DNA of 64,000 nt, taken from assembly GCF_009728935.1 (NCBI RefSeq), contig NZ_CP034235.1:3386001-3450000 (forward strand). The letters are read 5' to 3'. This document shows, piece after piece, positions 26,601 to 38,600 of the stretch. The notes below the pieces were generated by a model, which saw only the letters and a program-made list of their open reading frames with translations, did not search any database and was not told where the DNA came from. Made by a program: the position numbers and the translations under genes. Numbering within the stretch: position 1 is the stretch's first letter; each line of letters starts with the position of its first letter. Source of the DNA: Paenibacillus psychroresistens (lineage in GTDB: Bacteria > Bacillota > Bacilli > Paenibacillales > NBRC-103111).

Positions 26601-29600
26601 TCCATATATACAATCAGGTTGAAAGAAAAGAGATTGCCGAGAATTTGTTGGTTGTAGACGGTTACGAGAAAACGAATACGCTGCTGGATTTCACCGTATC
26701 TACCACGCTAAACCAAGGCAGTATTGTCTTAAAAACGGTCATGGAAGAAAAAATGGCCAATCAATTAATGCAGTACTATACCCGTATTTTACAGATATTT
26801 GTTAGTGGAACGATTACCCAGCCCATTAATAAAACAAGTATTCTTTCAAGTGAGGAAAGCAAACAATTGCTCGTGGATTTCAATACAACGGAAGCCACCT
26901 ATCCTCAGGAGAAAACGATTCACCAGGTGTTTGAGGAACAGGTAGAGCGTTCACCCCATCATGTAGCGGTGGTATTCAGAGAGCAGCAGCTGACGTACCA
27001 AGAGCTCAATGAACGTGCAAACCAGCTCGCCCGAGTGATAAGAGCAAAAGGGGTTCAAGCAGACAGCATCGTGGGCATTATGGTGGATCGTTCCATTGAA
27101 ATGATTGTAGGCATCCTGGGCATTCTTAAAGCTGGCGGGGCGTATTTGCCGATTGATCCGGAATATCCACAAGAGCGGATTGCCTTTATGCTGGAAGACA
27201 GTGGCAGCGACATCTTATTAACCCAACATAAATTTAATTTGAAAATTTCCTTTAAGCAAGAAACACTCTTCATTGATAATGAGAATCTATATAGGGGCGA
27301 AAGCGCAAATCTGGAAGCAGTAACCAAATCTAATCATTTGGCTTATGTTCTTTATACTTCAGGAACGACGGGGAAACCGAAAGGCGTTATGATTGAGCAT
27401 CACTCTGTTGCTAATCGTTTACATTGGATGCAAGAACAATATCCATTGCAAGCAAACGATGTGATTATGCAAAAAACGCCAATTACATTTGATGTATCCG
27501 TATGGGAGCTATTTTGGTGGTCATGGACCGGGGCTAGCGTATATTTCTTAGGATCAGACGAAGAAAAAGATCCCCAGTTAATCATTCGTGCAATAGAAAA
27601 ACATAATATCACTGTCCTTCATTTTGTTCCTTCCATGTTGAACGCTTTTTTGAATCATATTGAACAAACCAAACAAACAGCAAATATTATCTCTTTAAGA
27701 CAAGTATTCGCAAGCGGGGAAGCATTAAGTCCATTAGCGGTAAGAACCTTTAATCGGCTGATTCAGCAATGGAATGGCACCAAACTATTCAATTTGTATG
27801 GCCCAACGGAAGCGACAGTGGATGTTTCACATTATGATTGTTCGACAAGCATAAGCTTGGAAATTGTCCCTATTGGAAAACCAATCTACAATACACGCTT
27901 ATATATCGTTGATCTTAATTTCAAATTACTGCCGGTTGGAGTTGGTGGGGAACTTTGCATTGCGGGTAAGGGTCTAGCCAGAGGCTATCTGAACAGACCG
28001 GAGTTAACTGCAGAAAAATTTATCGATAACCCATTTGAACATGAACAGCGGATGTATCGAACAGGTGATTTGGCAAGATGGTTGCCTGACGGTAATATCG
28101 AGTACTTGGGTCGTATAGACCATCAAGTAAAGATCCGTGGTTTCCGGGTTGAATTAGGTGAAGTCGAGGCTGCTTTGAATGCTTATGAATCTATACAGGA
28201 AACGGCGGTTATCGCTCGCGAAGAGGAGGACAATTCCAAATATGTATGTGCTTACTTTACTGCCAGCGAGCAATTGAATATAAATGAACTAAAAAGTTAC
28301 TTATCAGGTGTTTTACCGAAATACATGATTCCATTATTCTTTGTGCAAATGGAGCAAATGCCGCTAACCCCTAATGGAAAGTTGAATCGCAAGAAATTAC
28401 CGGCTCCCGAAGGATATATCAATATAAACACAGTTTACGAGTCACCTAGAAACACACTGGAAGCCGCCTTGGTAAACATTTGGCAGGGGGTATTGGGTGT
28501 CCAACGAATGGGGATTGCAGATGACTTTTTTGAACAGGGCGGACATTCCTTAAAAGCCACAACCCTCATCTCGCGCATCCATAAGGAAATGAACGTAGAG
28601 GTACCGTTAAAGGAAGTGTTCCTACGGCCGACCGTGAAAGCGATGGGAGCCTATATCCTGGGGTTGAAAACCAGCGCATATGCCGCAATTGAACCGATAC
28701 CCGCGCAAGCGTTTTATCCGGTTTCCTCGGCGCAGAAGCGGCTGTTTATCCTGGATCAAATTGAAGGGACACAGACGAGCTACAATATGCCAGGGGTCCT
28801 GGCGATGGAGGGCCACTTGGATCGGGCGCGATTGATAGCGGCGTTTGAAGCGTTGATTCAAAGGCACGAATCGCTGCGTACCTCGTTTGAATGGAAGGAA
28901 GGGGAACCGATTCAGCGTGTCCATCCGCATGTGGAATTTCGCATGGACGTCAGGGAAGCAGAAGAAGGACAAATAGAAGCGATTGTGAAAGAGTTCATCC
29001 GCTCCTTTGATCTCAGCCAAGCGCCATTATTGCGGGTAGGGCTGCTGCAATTGGATGCCGAGCGTCATATCCTGCTCTACGACATGCATCATATTATTTC
29101 CGATGGGATGTCCATGAGTGTCATCATCCGAGAATTCGCAGCGCTTTATGCAGGGGAAGAGCTGCCGGCATTGCGCATACAGTACAAGGATTATGCGGCC
29201 TGGCAGCATGCTTTATTCTTGGGTGAAGGGATGAAGCAGCAGGAAGCGTATTGGCTCACAACATTTGCGGGAGAGCTTCCCATACTGAACCTGCCCACGG
29301 ATTATCCAAGACCGCCTATCCAAAGCTTTGAGGGGAACCGCGTCGACTTTACGATCGGAAAAGAAGAGAAGGAGCGCTTGTACCGCCTTATGGCAGAAAC
29401 GGGAACAACGCTGTATATGGTATTGCTGGCCGTCTATTCGGTGCTTCTATCGAAGTATTCCGGTCAAGAAGACATCATAGTGGGATCGCCTATCGCAGGT
29501 CGATCGCATGCGGACTTGGAGCCGATGATAGGCATGTTCGTCAATACGCTACCGATGCGAAACCAGGCGGAGGGGCATAAAACATTTGAGGCGTTTCTGC

Positions 29601-32600
29601 AAGAGGTGAAGGAGAATGCTTTGCAGGCGTATGCAAACCAAGACTACCCATTTGAAGAAATGGTGGAGAAGCTGGCGCTGCGCCGGGATATGAGCCGAAA
29701 TCCCTTGTTTGATACCCTGTTTGTGTTGCAGAATACAGATCGGTCAGACATCCAAATGGAAAATATCACATTAAATCCATATGAATTTGAAAACAAGGTC
29801 ACGAAATTTGATCTGACGCTGAGTGTGGCGGAAGAAGCGGAAGAAATCCACTGCCAGCTGGAATACAGCAGCCGTTTGTTCAAAATGGATACGATAGAGC
29901 GGTTGACCGGGCATTTTAGGCATATGCTTGAGGAAGTGTCCGAAAATCGAACCCAGCCGCTATCGCAATTAGCGCTGCTTACTCTACAAGAGAGCGAGAA
30001 AATATTAAAAGAGTTCAACGATACGGGTGCAAATTATCCGCAGGAAAAGTTGATTCATGAATTATTTGAAGAACAGACAAGCAAGACTCCTGATAATATT
30101 GCAGTAGTGTTTTTAGATAAAAAAATTAGCTACAGCGAGCTCAATGAGCGAGCGAACCAATTGGCGAGAGTGCTGGTAGCTAAAGGGGTTAAAGCCGAAA
30201 GTATTGTGGGAATTATGGTGGAACGTTCGTTGGAAATGATAGTCGGTATGCTGGGAATTCTCAAGGCAGGTGGTGCTTACTTACCAATTGACCCCGAGCA
30301 TCCGCAAGACCGGATTGATTTTATACTCAAAGATAGTGGAGCTTACCTATTAGCAACTCAACAAAAATTTAGCGGGAAAGCATCCATAGCAGGTGAAATT
30401 CTTTTTATTGATGATGAAAATCTATTTAAGGGTGAATGTGCAAATCTGGGTATAGCAGCTAAATCTAATGAGCTGGCTTATGTTCTCTATACTTCAGGTA
30501 CGACCGGAAGACCGAAAGGCGTCATGATCGAGCACCATAACGTAGTCAGGTTGCTTTTGAATGATCGTTCATTGTTTGATTTTAACGAATCTGATGTTTG
30601 GACCTTATTTCATTCCTATTGTTTTGACTTTTCCGTCTGGGAAATGTACGGCGCCTTATTGTTTGGCGGCAGGTTGATAGTGATTTCGAGGCAGGTTGCA
30701 CAAGATACACAGCAACTTTTACAAGTTCTGAAAAAAGAAAAAGTAACGGTACTTAATCAAACCCCATCTTCTTTTAATAATTTAATTTATTTGGAGCTCA
30801 AAAAAAACGAAGCCGAGCTCTTGCTAAGGTATGTAATTTTCGGTGGTGAAGCACTGAGGCCTGCAATGCTTAAACAATGGAAAGAAAAATATACCCGCAC
30901 AAAGCTCATCAATATGTATGGTATTACAGAAACAACCGTTCATGTTACCTATAAAGAAATTACCGATACTGAAATAGAGTCCAATGCAAGCAACATTGGA
31001 AAACCAATACCGACCTTGCATTGTTATATTCTTGATCAGCAGCTAATGCTTGTTCCTATAGGTGTTGTAGGGGAATTGTTTATTGCCGGGGAGGGCGTGG
31101 CAAGAGGATATCTCAATAATGAGCGGCTAACGAGTGAAAGATTCCTGCAGAATCCTTACGAGCCTTCTGAAAGGTTATACCGATCCGGTGACTTAGCCAA
31201 ATGGACTGGGAATGGGGATATTGAATATTTCGGACGTATAGATCATCAGGTTAAGGTGCGAGGGCATCGTATTGAGCTTGGAGAAATTGAGAACAGACTT
31301 TTACAAGTCGAACAGATCCGTGAATGTATAGTAATAGATTGTAAGGATGATAGCGGGAGCACGGATTTAATAGCTTATTTCTCAGCAAATCAAAAGATAC
31401 CTATCGGGAGACTAAAGCAGCAACTGCTTCTGGAGCTCCCAGAATACATGATTCCAGCTTTCTTTGTTCAGCTTGAAAATATGCCGTTAACGGGAAATGG
31501 CAAGATCGATAGAAAAACCTTACCGCAGCCTGGAAGAACGAGTGAATCAGATAATGGATACTCAGCTCCAAACACAGAATCGCAGCAAATCATGACTGCT
31601 GTATGGATGGAGGTTCTACGCCGTGAACGGGTGGGAATCCATGACAATTTCTTTGCAATGGGAGGGGATTCCATTAAAGTTATTCGTCTGATTAGCCAAT
31701 TAAACGCAAGATTTAATACGACAATAGCAGTCATGGAATTTTTCAAGTATCCAACTATTGATGAATTGTCACACTGGTTGGAACATCATCATCCACAAGC
31801 CGGAGATGATCGTAGAGACGGGATGGCCCTGATTGAAGCTATGAAACTGCGGATATTGGATGAGTCTATAGACAGCCCCCTGCCGGAGGACGTGGAAGAT
31901 TATTATCCGCTTAGCGGCATTCAACAGAGCATGGTGTTCTATTCAATGTTAAAACCGGACGAACCGATCTATCATGATCAATTCTATTATTTGTTGGAAT
32001 TTTCAAGGTTTGATTGGTCTGTCCTACAGCAAGCTATTTCTATTTTATCAAGAAAGAATTCTATATTGCGCACAACAATGCATTTGCAGTCCTTTAGTGA
32101 ACCGCTGCAGATGATACATCGCCTTCTTCTTCCTGTTTTGGAATTGGAGGATATATCGGCTTCTTCTCAAGAGGAACAAGAATGGTTCATTCGGCAGTAT
32201 ATGTACAAGGATATAAATGATAAATTCAAATTTAACGGTGATTTGCTATGGCGACTTGGTATATTCCAGCTGACTGATCGCGAGGTTTGTTTCGTGTTAT
32301 CTTTTCATCATGCGATTTTGGATGGATGGAGTGTCGCTACCTTTAATAAAGAATTGGTTGAAATATATGGTTGTTTGCTACGAGAGGAAACCTTTGAAAT
32401 CGTACCTCATAAAGCGAGCTATAAAGACTATGTAGCCATTCAGCAATTCCATAAGTCTTCTGCAGAAACCAAGCACTTTTGGACTAAATATTTGGCAGGA
32501 TATACACGGAACAAGCTTCCATTTAACGCAGCCGGAAAGCAGGTTCGAAAAGATAAAGCAGTCTTTATATATCAGAGTCAATTGGAGCCAAGCTTATTGC

Positions 32601-35600
32601 AATCACTGGATGAATTAACGCGCCAATATGGCTGTACACTTAAGGAGATTTGTTTTTCCGCTTATCTTTTTATGATGCATATACTCACTACAGAGAATGA
32701 TTTGGTAACTGGACTTGTAACACACGATCGCCCTGCTATGGAAGATGGAGAGAAAATTTTGGGGTGTTTTTTGAATACATTGCCCTTTCGAATTGCCATC
32801 GATCGACAATTATCAGGCTTGGAATTTCTTGAACAGGTCCAAAAACAGCTTCAGGATGTATTTATCCATAATATGCAGCTGGTCGACATATCCAATCAGA
32901 TTGGCGAAAGCAAGCACCATGGAATAAATCCATTGTTTGACGCCATATTCAACTTTACGGACTTCCATGTTTTGGAGGGTATAGATATACAAACGACAAT
33001 CCGCAGCTCTAATCGTAAGATTCAGCTTGAATCAAGCGAAATGACCAACACGTTGTTTGATTTGGAAGTATCCCGTGCACAGAATCATTTGTCTATTCAA
33101 ATCAAATATGCAAAAAATTATTTTTATGATGAAGAAATAGCAACAGCCTATGGCTTATATCTACGTGTCCTCCAGCATTTGGCCGAAAGTCCAGCGAAAT
33201 TGCTGCAGGAAATGCCATTATTGCTAGAGGCTGAGAGCGATCGTATTTTGTATGGTTTTAATAAAACGCAAGTGAAATATGCTTCAACGCAAACGCTGCA
33301 TCAGCTTTTTGAAGCCCAGACTGAAAGAACGCCGAATCAAACTGCATTGACAATGGATGGGGAGTCACTGTCCTACGGAGCACTGAATAAAAAAGCAAAC
33401 CAGGTTGCGAGAATGCTGTGTGCAAGCGGTGTGAAAAAGGGTAACTCTATCGGTTTAATTGCTGAGCGTGGATTCGAAATGATTATCGGGATGTTCGCGA
33501 TCCTAAAGGTGGGAGCAGCCTATGTACCCATTGATCCGGAATATCCGCTAGAGCGCCAAACTTATATTTTGAAGAATGCTGAAATTACTGCTCTGCTGAC
33601 GGATCGGGAATATGGATTGCAGTTCGAGACTAATCTTAAGTTAAATGAAGACCAATATGCTGGTTATGCTGAAGGTAATCTTAATATCCCTGTAAGTGCT
33701 CAAGAGCTGGCTTATATTATTTATACATCGGGTTCGACGGGGGTGCCCAAAGGTGTCATGATTAAACATCACTCAGCAGTTAATCTTGTAACATGGGTTA
33801 ATAAACGATTCGAAGTTGGTGGACAAGACACTCTGTTGTTTATTACTTCGATGTGCTTCGATTTGTCCGTGTACGATATCTTTGGAACATTATCCTGTGG
33901 AGGTAAAATCGTTGTTGCACGAAAGGAACAAGTACAAAATCATCTGGAATTGATGCAACTATTATATAAAGAAAAAGTGACCTTCTGGAATTCCGTTCCT
34001 TCAACAATGAACCATCTGGTAAATACGATCGGAAAGGAGGATTCAAGCTTTAAATCGCTAGATCTCCGTCTTGTTTTCTTAAGCGGGGATTGGATTCCGG
34101 TTACCTTGCCAGAGAAAATAACGCATTTATTTCCGAATGCCCAAGTAATCAGCTTAGGTGGTGCTACAGAAGCAACTGTCTGGTCGAACTATTATCTGGT
34201 CGAGAAAATGGATGAAATGTCCAGCAGCATTCCGTATGGAAATCCATTGGATAACAGCTATTTTTATATTCTGGATGAGCATTTAAACGCAGTGCCTTTC
34301 GGTGTGGCTGGAGAATTGTATATTGGTGGAGTCGGTGTTGCACGGGGATATATGAACGACACTATGAAGACTAAGGAGGCTTTCTTACAGAATCCGTTTT
34401 TCAATGATTCTGCTGAAATGATCTATAAAACAGGGGATTTGGGACGCATGCTGCCTTCTGGTGTCATGGAGTTTTTGGGTCGAAAAGATCATCAAGTAAA
34501 AATTCGCGGATTTCGGGTGGAGCTTGGAGAAATTGAAAGCCACTTGTTCAAGCATGAACAAGTACAAGAAGCAGTTGTCGTACAAAGGCAAGATATTGAG
34601 GGTACTCCTTATTTATGCGCGTATGTTGTTTTTGATCCATCGGTGACATCTCAGGAGCTGCGGGAGTATTTAATGGATAAGCTGCCCGGATATATGGTGC
34701 CTTCCGTATTTGTGCCGATAGATGACTTACCGCTTACCTCCAATGGAAAGATAGATCGTAAAGCACTGCCGGAGCCTGAGAATAATATTCGGCTGGATAA
34801 CGTCTACGAGGAGCCGTCTAATCCGATCGAAGAAAAATTACTGGAGATTTGGCAATTTGTGTTGAGCATAGTACAAATTGGCGTAAACGATCATTTCTTT
34901 GAATTAGGCGGACATTCGCTCTTAGTGACGAGTATGGCTTTGAAAATAAATCAGGTTTTTCAAGTGGATGTGCCGCTGCAGGTGATTTTTAATTCACCCA
35001 CAATCCGTGAACTTAGCTTATTCATTCAGCAAGCCGAGAGATCCGGTTATTCGCAAATCGAACTGACTGAAGAACGCACATACTATCCGGTTTCCTCTGC
35101 CCAACAACGGATGTTTATTCTGCATCAATTTGAAAAAGAGGGGCTGCAATACAATACACCAGCTGTGCTTACAATTGAAGGCTATTTAAATACGGAGCGT
35201 TTGGCGACAGCTTTTCAAGGATTAGTTGAACGACATGAGATTCTACGTACTTCGGTTACTGTGAAGGATAATGTGCCTATTCAGCAGATTGAAGCGAATG
35301 CAACTGTCTATTTAAAGCAGTCTAGTGCGGAAGATCATGAGCTGAAAAGCATTATTACAGCCTTTGTGCGTCCTTTTGATCTATTAAAGGCACCTCTGTT
35401 TCGAGCTGAAGTGGTCCGAATAACGGCGAATCGACATGTTCTGCTTATAGATATGCATCATATCATAACCGACGGCTCCTCAACGGCTGCTTTGATCCGT
35501 GAATTCGTCGCATTGTATGAAGGACAAACTCTGCCTGAACTGCGGATCCAGTATAAGGATTATGCGGTATGGCAGCAGAATTTTCTACAACAGGAGAAGA

Positions 35601-38600
35601 TGCAGCAGCAAGAAAACCATTGGCTAAGCAAATTTTCTGATGAAATTCCGGTTTTGAATTTACCGCTCGACTATGCAAGGCCAGTGTTGCAAAGCTATGC
35701 AGGAGAACGGCTCCCCTTCCTGTTGGACAAACCGCTGCTCGAAGGCTTAAACCGTCTGGCTGCTCAAACAGGGAGCACGCTATATATGGTGCTATTAGCT
35801 GCATACAATGTGCTGCTGTACAAGTATACCGGACAGGAAGACATAGTGGTTGGATCCCCCATTGCCGGAAGAAATCATGCCGATATTGAATCCATGGTTG
35901 GCTTGTTTGTAAACACATTGGCGATGCGCAATTTCCCATCGCAGGACAAAACGTTTATGCAGCTATTGCAGGAAGTGAAAAGTCATTCCCTTCAGGCGTT
36001 TGCCAATCAGGACTATCCCTTTGAACAGCTGGTAGAGAAGCTGAATCTGCCGAAGGACAGGAGCCGGAATCCGCTATTTGATACAATGTTTAATCTGCAG
36101 AATGTAGATCGATCCGCTTTGGAAATCCAAGGATTAACCTTTACTCCTTACGAATTTGCCCCAGGTGTGGCTAAATTCGATTTAACATTGGAAGCGACGG
36201 AGTGGTCGGAGGGCATTCACTGTAATTTGGAGTACTGTGTGCGGTTATTCAAGAAAGAAACCATGGAACGGTTAGCTCTTCATTTTTGCCAGATTGTTCG
36301 AGCGGTGGCAGAAAACCCACAACTGCAGTTAGGCGCCATTGAAATATTGTCGCAGGCGGAGAAAGATCAGCTTCTGCAAGAATTCAACGCAACTAAAACG
36401 TCATTTCCAGAGGAGAAGACCATTCACCAATTGTTTGAGGAGCAGGCGGAAAGGACACCGGACCATATAGCGGTTGTATTCGGAGAACAGCAATTAACCT
36501 ACGGAGAGCTCAATGAGAGATCGAATCAGTTGGCGAGGCTATTGGTTAGCAAAGGGGTCATAGCGGATAGCATCGTGGGCATTATGGTGGAGCGTTCGTT
36601 GGAGATGCTAGTGGGCATACTGGGAATTCTCAAGGCAGGCGGCGCCTATCTGCCACTCGATCCGGACCATCCGCAAGCACGCATCCGCTATATGTTGGAG
36701 GACTCCGGAGCAAAGCTGCTTCTGTTGAATCGCCATTTGCTGCAGCGCGTATCCTTTGCCGGTAATGTGGTTGTGGTAGAAGATGAACAATCCTACCATG
36801 CAGACGTTTCAAAAGTAGAGTCGACAAGCGGACCCAACCATTTGGCCTATGTAATTTATACATCAGGATCAACGGGCGAACCAAAAGGAGTCATGATTGA
36901 GCATCGTTCGATCGTAAATCTTATCCAAGGGATGGCCGAGAGAATCGATTTTACAACAGGAAAAACGATGTTGTCCCTCACGACGATAGCGTTTGATATC
37001 TTTGTCCTTGAAACATTATTGTCTTTCAGCAAGGGCATACGAGTGGTCCTTGCGGGAGCCGAGCAGCAGGCTGATCCCCAAGCGATAAGCCAATTAATCC
37101 TAAGTCAACAGGTAGATATGATTCAGATGACACCATCGCGAGTGCAGTTATTGCTTGATTCTGTTTATGCCTCCTGTTTAAAGCCTTTAAGCGAGATCTT
37201 GATTGGAGGAGAAGCATTTCCTGCCACTCTGCTGGAAAGCTTGCAAAGGAGCACGAAAGCTCGTTTATACAATGTATATGGACCTACGGAAACAACGGTA
37301 TGGTCGTCCGTAGAGGAGGAAACAAACGCTCTCGAAGTACGCATTGGCAAACCTATTGCAAATACGCAATTGTACATTATGAACAAACACACGCAATTGC
37401 AGCCGATTGGCATTGCCGGGGAGCTGTATATTGCCGGGGCAGGACTGGCAAGAGGGTATTTAAACCGTATGGAGCTGACCGCGGAGAAGTTTGTGGAAAA
37501 CCCATTTATAGCAGGGGAGCGAATGTACAGAACAGGGGACTTGGCTCGCAGGCTACCCGATGGAAATATCGAATATCTGGGACGAATAGATCAGCAGGTG
37601 AAAATCCGCGGTTACCGAATTGAGCTTGGGGAAGTGGAAGCGAAGCTCTTGAAGGTGGAGTTCGTACAAGCAGCGGCAGTTATAGCCCGTGAAGACGAGA
37701 ACCGTAATTTGTATTTGTGCGCTTACTTTATGGCAGATACACCACTTGCAGTAGGTGAACTGAGAGGAGCGCTGACTCAAGTGCTGCCTGTTTATATGAT
37801 CCCGACATTTTTCATGCAGATAGAGGAAATGCCGCTCAATGCAAATGGGAAGATAGACCGCAAAGCTTTGCCGGAGCCTCAGGGAAGCATGCAAACCGGA
37901 ACGGAATATATGGCTCCCCGCAATTCAATGGAAGAGTTATTGGTACAAATATGGAAGGAAGTATTGAAAGCCGATCAGGTAGGCATTAATGACGATTTCT
38001 TCGAATTAGGCGGACATTCGCTCTTAGTGACAAGTATGGCTTTGAAAATAAATCAGCTATTTCTTATAGACATGCCTATGCAGGTGATTTTTAATTCGCC
38101 CACAATTCGTGAACTTAGCCAATTTATTCAGAAAGCCGAACAAGCCAGTTATTCGGAGATAGAATGTGTCGAAGAACGTCGCCACTATCCAGTTTCCTCT
38201 GCCCAACAACGGATGTTTATTCTGCATCAATTTGAAAAAGAGGGGCTGCAATACAATACACCAGTTGTGCTTACAATTGAAGGCTATTTAAATACGGAGC
38301 GTTTGGCGACAGCTTTTCAAGGATTAGTTGAACGACATGAGATTCTACGTACTTCAATTATCCTTGTTGAAGGGGTACCCGCCCAGGAGATCCACGCTGA
38401 AGCTCTCATCACTTTAAATCAGTGGAAGGCATCCGAATATGAATTGAAAAGCATCATTAAAGATTTTGTCCGTCCTTTTGATCTATTAAAGGCACCTCTG
38501 TTTCGAGCTGAAGTGGTCCGAATAACGGCTAATTATCATGTTCTGCTTATAGATATGCATCATATCATAACCGACGGCTCCTCAACGGCTGCTTTGATCC

